DNA from: Sphingobacterium bambusae
GTDB lineage: Bacteria > Bacteroidota > Bacteroidia > Sphingobacteriales > Sphingobacteriaceae
Direction: 5' to 3'
DNA length: 64,000 nt
NCBI RefSeq assembly: GCF_033955345.1
Contig: NZ_CP138332.1
Span: forward strand, 1,426,001 to 1,490,000
Shown in pieces: positions 36,735 through 48,129 of the stretch. Under the pieces are notes generated by a model, which saw only the letters and a list, made by a program, of their open reading frames with translations, had not been told where the DNA came from and searched no databases. Position numbers and translations under genes: made by a program. The number at the start of each line of letters is the position of its first letter. Positions within the stretch are counted from its first letter, which is position 1.

Positions 36735-37310
36735 GTGAAAAAACGCATCGCTATCTTTGCCTCAGGCTCGGGTTCAAATGCACAGAAAATAATGGAACAC
36801 TTCAAGTATTCCAACTTAGCAGAAGTGGCATTGGTTTTAAGTAACAACGCCGAAGCTTATGTGTTGCAACGCGCCGACAATTTCGAAATCCCTTCTCATG
36901 TATTCGACCGCAAAACCTTCTACGAGTCTGACGAGCTGATCGATATTTTGAAACGTTTGGAAATAGACCTCGTCGTATTAGCCGGCTTTCTGTGGTTGGT
37001 GCCGGAAAACCTGTTGAAAGCGTTTCCTAACAAGATTATCAACATCCACCCTGCGTTGTTGCCGAAATTTGGGGGTAAAGGCATGTACGGAGACCGAGTA
37101 CACAAAGCAATTTTGGAAGCCGGAGAGGAAGAGCACGGCATCACCATACATTTCGTAAACGAGCATTTTGACGAAGGCGAAATCATTCAGCAGGCTAAAT
37201 TTAAAGTCGAACCGGATGACACATTGGAAACTATCAAATTCAAAGGGCAGCAATTGGAGCATCAATATTTCCCGAAAGTGATCGAGAACTTATTGAAAAA
37301 ATATAACTAG
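36735..37310 (+). CDS. purN: Phosphoribosylglycinamide formyltransferase
   Basis: GAR transformylase (191 aa), the folate-dependent third step of purine synthesis. The start GTG at 36735 gives VKKRIAIFASGSGSN, the typical PurN beginning with the phosphate-binding loop; the open frame extends to 36555, but that part is not conserved. Catalytic motif INIHPALLPKFGG and the Asp in HFDEGEII are intact. It is separated from purH by the divergently oriented esterase gene. A shared terminator follows. Confidence 0.94.
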   Translation: MKKRIAIFASGSGSNAQKIMEHFKYSNLAEVALVLSNNAEAYVLQRADNFEIPSHVFDRKTFYESDELIDILKRLEIDLVVLAGFLWLVPENLLKAFPNKIINIHPALLPKFGGKGMYGDRVHKAILEAGEEEHGITIHFVNEHFDEGEIIQQAKFKVEPDDTLETIKFKGQQLEHQYFPKVIENLLKKYN

Positions 37311-37311
37311 A

Positions 37312-37345
37312 AAAAACGGGACACTTCAGATGTCCCGTTTTTGTT
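37312..37345. terminator. Bidirectional terminator between purN and the esterase
   Basis: A 9-bp stem (AACGGGACA / TGTCCCGTT) with a 7-nt loop has A on the left and T on the right, serving both convergent genes. Confidence 0.9.
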
Positions 37346-37346
37346 A

Positions 37347-40185
<2,839 letters not shown>

Positions 40186-40201
40186 GTATCTGCTTAGACA
40201 T

Positions 40202-40243
40202 AAAAAATGAGCCGGTGTACGATAGTATACCGGCTCATTTTTT
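40202..40243. terminator. Terminator of purH (bidirectional)
   Basis: A 13-bp perfect outer stem (AAAATGAGCCGGT / ACCGGCTCATTTT) continues inward to a 4-nt GATA loop, flanked by A and T runs. It can also end the small minus-strand gene at 40314-40430. Confidence 0.92.
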
Positions 40244-40313
40244 GTATTAACTATTCTGCGAGCAGGAGAGTTAATCTCATGACGAAGCCCCGCTAAAATA
40301 CAAGCTGTCTTGC

Positions 40314-40430
40314 CTACAAAAGTCCGAGTAGCCAGTATATGATGATAAAGGCAACAATCGACCCCAAACATCCGAAACCTAATTTCCGGGCTCCCCAGCC
40401 AGCCAACAGAACTTTAAAAAACTTATTCAT
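40314..40430 (-). CDS. Small single-helix membrane protein, 38 aa
   Basis: A short gene of 39 codons. It begins MNKFFKVLLAGWGARK, then has a Gly-rich turn (LGFGCLGS), and ends in a strongly hydrophobic helix (IVAFIIIYWLL). Small proteins with the same order (Lys/Phe-rich start, GWGA, Gly-rich turn, IIxYxLLG helix) are common in Bacteroidota in my recollection, which supports coding. Function is unknown. It lies in the same direction downstream of the exonuclease gene, 78 bp away, and its transcript can end at the purH terminator. The rest of 40244-40508 shows nothing else. Confidence 0.62.
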   Translation of the reverse strand: MNKFFKVLLAGWGARKLGFGCLGSIVAFIIIYWLLGLL

Positions 40431-40508
40431 ATCTGTAATTTCTAGTAAAGTATTGTGATGCGTGACTAGCACAACGTTTTCTAAACAACACAATAACGGT
40501 GCCGAGGC

Positions 40509-41462
40509 CTAGCTGGTCTGTTTCAAAATATCTCGCACCAGAAGTTTCCCCGAAAAGTGTTGACGCAACATTCGCCCGTCGCCGTGAATTGTCCAGACCT
40601 CCTTCGGTGCTACCTCAGCAATAAAATAAAGCAGGTCATTCCAGTCGACATGATCTGAGATATAAAGCTCAATATCGTTTTGACGTTGCAAACGCTCCCA
40701 TCCAGAAGCAAATGCCTTCAGCACATTCTTTGCTTTGAAATAACTGTTGAAGGTTAAAGGTGGCACCAGATATACTTTATTGGCAGGTCCTTCCTTCATC
40801 GCTTTGCGGTTGTAGAGTGCATACTTTAAGCGCGTTGGCCCCAATTCGTCGTAGAGACGATGCACCGGATACATCTTATGGTGCACCAGCACTTCGCGCT
40901 CCGGGAGATATTCGTTAATCAGTGCAGTCAAGCGTTGCGCTTTGCCTAAGGTGTAACAACCAAGCATAATATTGCTCGCTTTATCCTTGAGCTTCAAAAT
41001 CTCCAGTTTGTCATCAGGATGCTGCACCGCCGGATTAGCAAAGGTAGACTCGGTGATCAATACGTCCGCCTGTACAAGCTGCAACGGTTCACATGTTACA
41101 TCTGCCTGTAGTTTATAGTCGCCTGTATAGAGGTAGCGTACACTCTTGTAAACCATCAATATCTGTGCAGATCCCAACATATGTCCTGCGGCGAAAAATG
41201 TAATCTCTACATCATGAAGCATGAACGGCTGGCTGAAAGAAACCGTCTTCATACTTTCTTCGTGCATTTTACCAAACTTGTTACGCATAAAAGCAAATGT
41301 CGCAGCCGTGGCATACATGTCTTGATGGCCATTGGTGGCATGGTCGCCATGTGCATGTGATATTAAGTTGCATGCTACTGGCGTAGCGGCATCAATAAAA
41401 AATTTACCGTAACGGCAATAGTAACCTTCGTCGGTTTTTACCAAAAAGTCTTCTAGAATCAT
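40509..41462 (-). CDS. Metallo-beta-lactamase/beta-CASP DNA exonuclease, ligase-associated type
   Basis: A 317-aa MBL-fold nuclease. The zinc motif SHAHGDH is near residue 35, GHMLGSAQI and YTGDYKLQ follow, and a beta-CASP section with C-terminal DHVDWNDLLYFI and WTIHGDGRML completes it. This matches the DNA exonuclease family that usually travels with an ATP-dependent DNA ligase and Lhr-type helicase. Neither partner is in this window. The ATG overlaps the end of coaE by 4 bp, so both are translated from one mRNA. A role in DNA repair is inferred from the family. Confidence 0.87.
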   Translation of the reverse strand: MILEDFLVKTDEGYYCRYGKFFIDAATPVACNLISHAHGDHATNGHQDMYATAATFAFMRNKFGKMHEESMKTVSFSQPFMLHDVEITFFAAGHMLGSAQILMVYKSVRYLYTGDYKLQADVTCEPLQLVQADVLITESTFANPAVQHPDDKLEILKLKDKASNIMLGCYTLGKAQRLTALINEYLPEREVLVHHKMYPVHRLYDELGPTRLKYALYNRKAMKEGPANKVYLVPPLTFNSYFKAKNVLKAFASGWERLQRQNDIELYISDHVDWNDLLYFIAEVAPKEVWTIHGDGRMLRQHFSGKLLVRDILKQTS

Positions 41463-42061
41463 AGGCTGTCCGAGGACGCTTTCAAAAAATAATCGTGTAA
41501 TTGTAAAACTTGGGGCAACAAGGGCTGGCTTCCGTCATTGACAATCTCAAAGTCGGCAAGCTTACGCTTTTCATCGTCAGACATTTGCTTATCTATTCGC
41601 TCGAGCACCTGTTGTGCTGTCACCGCATCACGCTCCATCACCCGTTTTACACGAATAGCTGTTGGTGCGGTGACCAATATCGTAAAATCCAATGTTTTGT
41701 AGGATCCACTTTCAAAGAGCAGCGCTGCCTCCTTCAGAGAATAGGCGAATGTCTGCAGGTTGGCCCAGTCCAGCCCATGCTGGATAACGGCAGGATGTAC
41801 GATAGCGTTCAATTGCGCTAGCTTGGTTTTGTCTTTAAAAACTACGGACGATAAATAGGCGCGATCTAGCTTACCATCGGCAGCATACACATGGGCACCA
41901 AACGCTTTCTCCAGCGCTGCTTTCAATTCAGCGCTGCTATTCATCAAATCTTTGGCCTCCTTATCGGCATTGTAAAATGGAACGCCCAAAGCTTGGAATA
42001 TTTTCGCAACGTAACTTTTCCCTGAACCGATTCCGCCGGTGATACCTATTTTAAGTCCCAT
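41459..42061 (-). CDS. coaE: Dephospho-CoA kinase
   Basis: CoaE (200 aa) phosphorylates dephospho-CoA in the last step of coenzyme A synthesis. The P-loop GGIGSGKSYVA begins at residue 9; the VHPAVIQHGLDW region, FESGSYKTLDFTILV and the RVMERDAVT lid are all present. It follows ybbR by 10 bp and overlaps the exonuclease gene by 4 bp, which fits one transcription unit. Confidence 0.95.
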   Translation of the reverse strand: MGLKIGITGGIGSGKSYVAKIFQALGVPFYNADKEAKDLMNSSAELKAALEKAFGAHVYAADGKLDRAYLSSVVFKDKTKLAQLNAIVHPAVIQHGLDWANLQTFAYSLKEAALLFESGSYKTLDFTILVTAPTAIRVKRVMERDAVTAQQVLERIDKQMSDDEKRKLADFEIVNDGSQPLLPQVLQLHDYFLKASSDSL

Positions 42062-42071
42062 ATCTCCTATA

Positions 42072-43019
42072 TCATCTCCTCACAAAAAAATCCACGTTCT
42101 GTGGCTCCACACTAATCACCTGGCTGTAATCAGGTGTCTTGGTCAAAATCACGGGAAGACTTTGTACTTTGTTCTTCTCCCAATTTTCCATATCAACGAT
42201 AGCTTCAAAGTCACGCGACGACCATTTATTATAATCTTTCAGCGACACCAAAAAAACCACCTTCACCTTACTGGGCAAGGTTCTTACCGAAGTATAACGC
42301 GAGGCGTTCTCCACCTTTAAGGGAACTTCTACCACTTTCTCTGTAATCTCCCCAACGGGAATACTTATTTCGGAAAAGGTGGGGTATATTGTGATATTGT
42401 TTTTCTGATGCTTATTGAGGTAGGCCACGGTACGAATATCTGCCCCTACATTAGTACCTTTGATGGTATCGGTTTCCAAGAAATCGATATTAGCCACATC
42501 TTCCAAGGGGCCTGTTACGGTAACATATTCAGGGTTTGCTCGGGTATCGCCAATAATACCATACTGCTTCTTAAACTGCATATTGTATACCGGTCGAACA
42601 GGAACCTTACGTTGCGTTTGCTTGGAAAAATCGAAGAACAAGGTGTCGGGACTGACCGCCACCACTTGATTGTCGACCGGAAACTGCCTATTAATATAGC
42701 CTAGCTGATTGGTAAACACTATAAAATTTCTCGTTTTCAAACCACTTAGATCAACTTGGATATGTGGGGTATCTGGATGTAGACGCTTCATAAAGATCTT
42801 CCATCCGCTGATCTTCATCCGAATGCTTACCGTATCAGACTGCAAAGGGTGAAAGGCTTTCTTCTCAGGAATATTAACATAGGAAATACCAGCATTGATG
42901 GTATAGTTTTGCACGGTAGACACCGCAAACAGCAACCACGCGACAAAGGAAATCCCCATACAACGCAAAAAAATTGCAATCTTTCTACGCTTTACTTTGC
43001 TGATCCGTGGTTGAGCCAT
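42072..43019 (-). CDS. YbbR-like domain protein (CdaR-type)
   Basis: A 315-aa protein with one N-terminal membrane helix (about 20-40) and extracytoplasmic YbbR-like repeats (NYTINAGISYVNIP, RKVPVRPVYN, VVEVPLKVEN). In Firmicutes YbbR (CdaR) controls the c-di-AMP cyclase; a cyclase gene is not in this window. The place between yajC and coaE is conserved in Bacteroidota. The TACCTTTG box at 43025-43032 lies 5 nt before the ATG, and a terminator stands between it and yajC, so it starts its own unit. Confidence 0.86.
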   Translation of the reverse strand: MAQPRISKVKRRKIAIFLRCMGISFVAWLLFAVSTVQNYTINAGISYVNIPEKKAFHPLQSDTVSIRMKISGWKIFMKRLHPDTPHIQVDLSGLKTRNFIVFTNQLGYINRQFPVDNQVVAVSPDTLFFDFSKQTQRKVPVRPVYNMQFKKQYGIIGDTRANPEYVTVTGPLEDVANIDFLETDTIKGTNVGADIRTVAYLNKHQKNNITIYPTFSEISIPVGEITEKVVEVPLKVENASRYTSVRTLPSKVKVVFLVSLKDYNKWSSRDFEAIVDMENWEKNKVQSLPVILTKTPDYSQVISVEPQNVDFFVRR

Positions 43020-43024
43020 ATAGA

Positions 43025-43032
43025 CAAAGGTA
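43025..43032 (-). promoter_or_regulatory. -7 box of ybbR-coaE-exonuclease
   Basis: TACCTTTG on the minus strand matches the consensus exactly and ends 5 nt before the ATG at 43019. No -33 TTTG at normal spacing. Confidence 0.5.
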
Positions 43033-43091
43033 ATAAAACATCATCGATTTTTGTATGGCCAAACATCGGGATTAGCATTACAAAGGGGATA

Positions 43092-43127
43092 AAACAAACG
43101 GAGGCAGCCTTATTGGTTGCCTCCGTA
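43092..43127 (-). terminator. Terminator of the nusB-DUF1573-yajC unit
   Basis: A 9-bp stem (ACGGAGGCA / TGCCTCCGT) extended inward by pairs, with TTTTA on the minus strand, 25 bp after yajC. Confidence 0.8.
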
Positions 43128-43151
43128 TTATGGATCGAGTTCTAAACGTCC

Positions 43152-43472
43152 TTATTTCTTAGCAGCATCGCCGTTAGCGGCTTTGGAAGCGTCCAAAGCG
43201 ATAGCTGTTTTGTCAAAGCGCATTTTTACACCTGAACCTACATCAACCAAAAATGTCGTTTCGCTAACTTCGACAATGCGACCGTGGATACCAGCCGTGG
43301 TCACGACTTTAGAATTTACACCAAGCTCTTCGATATATTTCTTATGGTCTTTTTGTTTTTTCATTTGCGGTCTGATCATAAAGAAGTAAAAAACGACAAT
43401 GATCAAGATCATCGGCAAGAAGCTCATTAAGTTGCTTCCACCGGGTGCTGCTTGTAATAAAGTTGTAATCAT
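43152..43472 (-). CDS. yajC: Preprotein translocase subunit YajC
   Basis: A 106-aa accessory subunit of the Sec translocase (with SecDF). One membrane helix (about 17-36, FLPMILIIVVFYFFMIR) is followed by the family signature RPQMKKQKDHKKYI and a small soluble beta domain (VVTTAGIHGRIVEV). Located in the usual Bacteroidota order nusB-DUF1573-yajC-ybbR-coaE. A TACTTTTG box (43490-43497) 17 nt upstream coincides with an A-rich repeat, so a separate promoter is possible. Confidence 0.95.
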   Translation of the reverse strand: MITTLLQAAPGGSNLMSFLPMILIIVVFYFFMIRPQMKKQKDHKKYIEELGVNSKVVTTAGIHGRIVEVSETTFLVDVGSGVKMRFDKTAIALDASKAANGDAAKK

Positions 43473-43473
43473 A

Positions 43474-43510
43474 TTTTAAAGTAAAAATTCAAAAGTAAAA
43501 AATATAAAAT
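43474..43510. repeat. A-rich AAAGTAAAAATTCA repeat, copy 4
   Basis: Two 14-bp tandem units directly upstream of yajC. On the minus strand the unit reads TTTTTACTTTTGAA and here it supplies an exact TACTTTTG promoter box. Confidence 0.55.
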
Positions 43511-43531
43511 TGAAATAAAGCCTCTTCGCCC

Positions 43532-43972
43532 TTATTTTGCTAAGACCTCACCTTTCAACTGAATTGTTGTCACGCCATTTTCAGCATTGGAAACGACGGT
43601 TACAATTTTTTGTTGCTTACCGACCTGCCCATTGCTATCAAAGCTAACTTTAATTTCTCCAGTTTTGCCTGGTAAAATTGGCGTTTGCGTATAAGAAGGT
43701 GTTGTACATCCACAAGATGCGGATACTCTAGAAAGTATAACCGGTGATGTTCCTGTATTGGTAAATGCATAAACGTGTTCAACAACTTCCCCTTCTTTCA
43801 CCTGACCGAAATCGAAAGCCGCTTCCGCAAATTCTACTTTCCCTGTACCTGCGGCACTCGTAGAATCAGTAGCCGTGCTATCTGCCGTTTCAGTTGCCGT
43901 GCTGTTCGAATTGCCACATCCGACAAGGGTAGCAAATGCGAAGCAGAAAAAACTTGTTTTTATTATATTCAT
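43532..43972 (-). CDS. DUF1573 domain lipoprotein
   Basis: A 146-aa lipoprotein (lipobox LVGC, Cys19) with a Thr/Ser/Ala-rich linker and a DUF1573 Ig-like domain with the typical FDFGQVKEGE and SCGCTTP motifs. Members resemble ASPM-SPD-2-Hydin domains and occur all over Bacteroidota; the function is unknown. The ATG at 43972 was taken over the in-frame TTG at 43978. It lies between nusB and yajC in the same direction. Confidence 0.88.
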   Translation of the reverse strand: MNIIKTSFFCFAFATLVGCGNSNSTATETADSTATDSTSAAGTGKVEFAEAAFDFGQVKEGEVVEHVYAFTNTGTSPVILSRVSASCGCTTPSYTQTPILPGKTGEIKVSFDSNGQVGKQQKIVTVVSNAENGVTTIQLKGEVLAK

Positions 43973-44026
43973 AGCCAATTTATTATTCCAAGAACCTCAG
44001 GTTCTGATTAAAATCTCTAGTGTAAA

Positions 44027-44974
44027 CTAATCCTTTAAACCTCTTCCCTGCTTTTGGATACGCCCTTCTTGCGCTAAATCCGCAAGGATTTTATCCAAAA
44101 TACCATTGATAAAGGTATTACTTTTATTTGTACTGAAAGCTTTCGATAGCTCGATATACTCGTTGATTGTTACCTTCACCGGTATCGTCGGAAAATTCAC
44201 CAGTTCACATATCGCCATCCGCATAAGCAAGTTATCGACCAATGCAATACGATCTGCCTCCCAATTCTTTGTTTTTAGCGAGATGAACTCTTGGTATTCC
44301 TTTCCATAACGAATCGTTTGCTTTAACAAATCGGCAATAAACTCGCTATCTTCGTCCCAATTGGGTGTTAAATCTGCCAACTTATTATGCACAGGATTCT
44401 CGCTGCTGAAATTTTTGAACGTCTTGGCGATCATGGCCTGCAACACTTCCTTATCCACTGTCCAGTTGATAAACTTGGTATCGAATACCTGCTCCACCTC
44501 CGTCGATTTAAGTACGATCTTTTTGAAGATAAACTTGATAATATCTTTCTCGGCGGCAATAGAACGATCTTCCTGTTTTAAATAGGCCAAATATTCTTCC
44601 GACTCCTTTAACTGTGCAAAGATCGAGCGCACAATCTCCGGATCGAAGGTCCAAGAAACATTATATTTCTTTACATACTCCAAATAGGCGCGATTTTGAC
44701 GCAAAGATTCGATGAAGCTGTTGTTGTTCAACTTCGTCGTGTAGATTTTGTCTTTTTCCGTAGGCAAGAACTTGTTTGCCCTTCCCTCCGCATCGATAAG
44801 TACATATTCCGCAACCTCATCAAGTAAGTTCAGCGTCCAGATGTACATCTGGTTAACCTCATCCACACTTGTAAAAAGTGCCTTTTCAAAATCCTTCACT
44901 TGTTTATCCTCTGATAAACTGAACGCATAAAGCGTTTGCATAACTTTCACCCGAAGGTGCCTTCTATTAAGCAT
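44027..44974 (-). CDS. nusB: Transcription antitermination protein NusB (long Bacteroidota form)
   Basis: A 315-aa NusB. The beginning LNRRHLRVKVMQTLYAFS and the C-terminal half (about 180-315), with LVDNLLMRMAICELVNFP and VTINEYIELSKAFS, carry the NusB fold. The middle insertion, which makes it about twice the length of the E. coli protein, is normal for this phylum. It binds boxA RNA with S10 in rRNA antitermination. First gene of the unit nusB-DUF1573-yajC. Confidence 0.93.
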   Translation of the reverse strand: MLNRRHLRVKVMQTLYAFSLSEDKQVKDFEKALFTSVDEVNQMYIWTLNLLDEVAEYVLIDAEGRANKFLPTEKDKIYTTKLNNNSFIESLRQNRAYLEYVKKYNVSWTFDPEIVRSIFAQLKESEEYLAYLKQEDRSIAAEKDIIKFIFKKIVLKSTEVEQVFDTKFINWTVDKEVLQAMIAKTFKNFSSENPVHNKLADLTPNWDEDSEFIADLLKQTIRYGKEYQEFISLKTKNWEADRIALVDNLLMRMAICELVNFPTIPVKVTINEYIELSKAFSTNKSNTFINGILDKILADLAQEGRIQKQGRGLKD

Positions 44975-45056
44975 AATTTAATTTAAAGAACGATTGTATA
45001 TAAATAAGAACGTATTATACTTTATTGCGGTCTATGCTATGATGCATAGTACCTGT

Positions 45057-46130
45057 TTATCTTTTTATTTTTTTGACGTCAAAGATACGCTTTTCCGCCA
45101 ATTGTTTTGCTGCCTCAAAGGTTGTAATATTATCTTCCTGCGATTTTTGAATGACGTGACGCGTCGCATTGTATATATTTTTGACTAAAGCCTCTGTGCG
45201 GTCGTTGCCATATCCTTCCAGTTCCGAATAGCAGCTGATCAAAGCACCAGAGTTAATCAAGAAATCTGGCGTATAGAGAATATTCTGCTCCTTCAATAGT
45301 CTGTTTGTTACTTCTTCATCCTTCAACTGGTTATTCGCTGATCCGGCTATGATTTTGCAACGCATACGCGGCACCGTTTCGGGATTCACCGTTCCCCCCA
45401 AAGCGCAAGGTGCATACACATCTGCATCCAATTCGAAGCTTGTAGAGTAGGTAATCGGCTCTGCTTTATACTTGGCGGCAATCTTCATTTTACGTTCTTC
45501 CGTCATGTCGGAAACGTAGACCCGTGCATTCTCTGCACGCAACATGCTGACCAACTGTTCCCCTACACTACCCACACCCTGAACGGCTACTTTTCGGCCG
45601 GCGAGGCTATCATCGCCGTACAACTCCTTGATGGCCGCTTTAATGCCATAGAATACGCCTCGTGCGGCAAAGACCGTCGTATCTCCACCACCGTTTAGCG
45701 AGGCTGGCAAGCCGGCCACATAGTTGGTTTCCGAAAGCATGTATTCTAAATCCTTTTGCGTAGTACCGATATCGGTAGATGCCACAAAGTTACCGTTTAG
45801 TCCTTCTACAAATTGTCCGAAACGACGCATCAATACCTCCGTTTTTTCCGTTCGGTTGTTGCCAATAATAATCGCACTTCCGCCACCTAGATTTAAACCA
45901 GCTAATGAGGCCTTATAGGTGATCGCTTCGGAAAGACGTAAAGCATCATCGATGGCATCCGGTAGAGACTCGTAAGGGAGCATACGCACACCACCAATAG
46001 CCGGTCCTAACGTCGTATCATGGATCGCGACGATAGCCTGCAACCCCACTGCTTTATCATGACAAAAGAATAAATTTTGATGGCCAGAAATGCCCATCTT
46101 ATCAAATACAGAGGAATTGTTTGCTTCCAT
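45057..46130 (-). CDS. Leucine/Glu/Phe/Val dehydrogenase family protein with catalytic Lys replaced by Ser
   Basis: A 357-aa protein clearly homologous to leucine dehydrogenase along its full length. The substrate-carboxylate Lys (K73, in ITYKASLAG) and an Asp (D120, in STDIGTT) are kept, and the NAD-binding loop GVGSVGEQL is present. But the invariant catalytic lysine of the GGGK motif is Ser85 (LNLGGGSAIIIG), and the GNPSPVT substrate loop is changed to GGGDTTVFA. The reading frame is intact, so this is not simple decay. Either the protein has lost dehydrogenase activity or it has another role. A TACTTTTG box (46168-46175) lies 37 nt upstream. Confidence 0.85.
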   Translation of the reverse strand: MEANNSSVFDKMGISGHQNLFFCHDKAVGLQAIVAIHDTTLGPAIGGVRMLPYESLPDAIDDALRLSEAITYKASLAGLNLGGGSAIIIGNNRTEKTEVLMRRFGQFVEGLNGNFVASTDIGTTQKDLEYMLSETNYVAGLPASLNGGGDTTVFAARGVFYGIKAAIKELYGDDSLAGRKVAVQGVGSVGEQLVSMLRAENARVYVSDMTEERKMKIAAKYKAEPITYSTSFELDADVYAPCALGGTVNPETVPRMRCKIIAGSANNQLKDEEVTNRLLKEQNILYTPDFLINSGALISCYSELEGYGNDRTEALVKNIYNATRHVIQKSQEDNITTFEAAKQLAEKRIFDVKKIKR

Positions 46131-46281
46131 ACCTTTAAATAATGCGTTGCGTTACGAATAACTCCTGCAAAAGTAGGAATAATTTCCCGCACCCTATTTC
46201 TATAATTTTGATTATTTGTACAATTGCAATAGGCTGACAGAAGCCTACACCTGGCAAGGTCTAAAATCAAAATTTTAGCCT

Positions 46282-46289
46282 TACATTTG
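46282..46289 (+). promoter_or_regulatory. -7 box of the ABC exporter gene
   Basis: TACATTTG matches the consensus exactly and ends 6 nt before the ATG at 46296. No -33 TTTG at normal spacing. Confidence 0.5.
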
Positions 46290-46295
46290 TCCCTG

Positions 46296-48071
46296 ATGAA
46301 AGAGCTGGCTTATCTTAATAAATACTTTTACAAGTACCGTTGGAAACTGATCCCTGGGGTAATTTTTGTCGTAATCTCCAACTATTTTGGGATATTACCT
46401 GCAAAAGTAATCCGGGAAGCTTTTGATCTGGTTAAAGAAAACATCGATCTCTTTCGTTTGTATGATGGATTTGAGCGTCAAGATCTCGTTTATCAGGTTT
46501 TCGGAAGCAGTCTACTGTTTTTCGGCTTTGTCGTTTTGCTCCTCGCCCTATTGCGTGGCGTGTTTCTCTTCTTCATGCGGCAAACCATTATCCTGACGTC
46601 CAGACACATTGAATATGACCTAAAGAATGAGATATACCAGCACTACCAGCAGCTTGATTTCGCATTTTTCCGCAAAAACAACACCGGCGATATGATGAAT
46701 CGCGCAACGGAAGACGTCAACCAAGTGCGTAATTACTTAGGCCCAGCCATTATGTATGCGATCAATACCTTGGTATTATCTATTATGGTTATCTATGCGA
46801 TGTATGACGTCAACCCTAAGTTAGCGACATACTCCCTGTTGCCTATACCTGTGCTTTCTGTTGTTATCCTTTACGTCAATAAGATCATCAATTTGCGAAG
46901 CGAAAGAATACAACGTCAACTTTCTACCTTGTCCTCCTTCGTTCAAGAAACCTTTTCTGGCATTCGCGTTATCAAGACCTATACTAGAGAACAGCAGAAA
47001 ATGGATGTTTTTGCGAAAGAGAGTAACGTGTACAATCAAGTATCACTTGATCTGGTAAGGGTGCAAGCCATCTTTTTTCCATTGATTATTTTCCTTATTG
47101 GTTTCAGCACAATCATTACTGTCTACGTGGGCGGTATCGAAGTAAACAATGGGACAATTACGGCAGGTAATATTGCAGAGTTTATCCTATATGTGAACCA
47201 ACTAACCTTCCCGGCGATGTCTTTAGCTTGGGTCACCTCACTTTTCCAACGCGCTGCGGCATCACAAAAGCGCATTAACGAGTTTCTGAAAACCGAATCG
47301 GAGATCCCCGATGGAGAGCTAGCGTTGCCTTTGCAAGGCAGTATCCATGTGGAGAACATCAGCTTCACCTATCCGGAGACAGGAATAAAAGCTATCGACA
47401 ACCTTTCGTTCCACATCCCGCAGGGAAAAACCATGGCCATAATCGGGAAGACAGGATCGGGTAAGTCTACACTAGCCAACCTGCTACTACGCATGTATGA
47501 TGTTGACAGCGGTAGTATACAATATGATGGCGTGCCGATCCAACAGCTAAAAACAGAGAGTCTGCGCGAACAGATCGGATTTGTTCCACAGCAAGTATTT
47601 CTATTCTCTGACACCATTGCCAACAACATTGCATTTGGAAAAGACACCTTAGAAATAGAGAAGGCCGAACAGGCAGCCAAAGATGCAGCAGTGTATGACA
47701 ACATCATCGGTTTTGAGGATGGCTTCCAAACCGCAATCGGCGAACGAGGCATCACCCTTTCGGGTGGGCAAAAGCAACGTGTGTCCATCGCTCGAGCGCT
47801 TATCAAAGATCCGCAGGTATTGATATTTGACGATTGTCTTTCTGCTGTTGACACCAAAACAGAGGAGGAGATCCTGCATAACCTCGGTCGTATCATGAGA
47901 AATAAAACCAGCATATTTATCGCCCATCGGATATCAACCATCAAAAATGCTGATCATATTTTAGTGCTTGATCAAGGAAAAATAGTGGAGCAGGGCACTC
48001 ACCAAGAGCTTATGGCGGCCGAGGGCGAGTATTTTGAACTGCACGAAAAACAATTGTTAGAAGCAGAGTAA
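46296..48071 (+). CDS. ABC exporter, MsbA-like half transporter
   Basis: A 591-aa fused permease/ATPase. The N-terminal six-helix exporter domain (to about 320) is followed by the ATPase with Walker A GKTGSGKST, Q-loop FVPQQ, signature LSGGQKQR and Walker B VLIFDDCLS. The full-length form fits a homodimeric exporter of lipids or drugs. The first Met was set at 46296, since an earlier TTG lies in the -7 box. It diverges from the leucine-dehydrogenase homologue. Confidence 0.94.
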   Translation: MKELAYLNKYFYKYRWKLIPGVIFVVISNYFGILPAKVIREAFDLVKENIDLFRLYDGFERQDLVYQVFGSSLLFFGFVVLLLALLRGVFLFFMRQTIILTSRHIEYDLKNEIYQHYQQLDFAFFRKNNTGDMMNRATEDVNQVRNYLGPAIMYAINTLVLSIMVIYAMYDVNPKLATYSLLPIPVLSVVILYVNKIINLRSERIQRQLSTLSSFVQETFSGIRVIKTYTREQQKMDVFAKESNVYNQVSLDLVRVQAIFFPLIIFLIGFSTIITVYVGGIEVNNGTITAGNIAEFILYVNQLTFPAMSLAWVTSLFQRAAASQKRINEFLKTESEIPDGELALPLQGSIHVENISFTYPETGIKAIDNLSFHIPQGKTMAIIGKTGSGKSTLANLLLRMYDVDSGSIQYDGVPIQQLKTESLREQIGFVPQQVFLFSDTIANNIAFGKDTLEIEKAEQAAKDAAVYDNIIGFEDGFQTAIGERGITLSGGQKQRVSIARALIKDPQVLIFDDCLSAVDTKTEEEILHNLGRIMRNKTSIFIAHRISTIKNADHILVLDQGKIVEQGTHQELMAAEGEYFELHEKQLLEAE

Positions 48072-48129
48072 TTTTTTGTATTAAATAATTCTTGATAATA
48101 TGTATATTGCAGGACTATTAACTCCTGTT

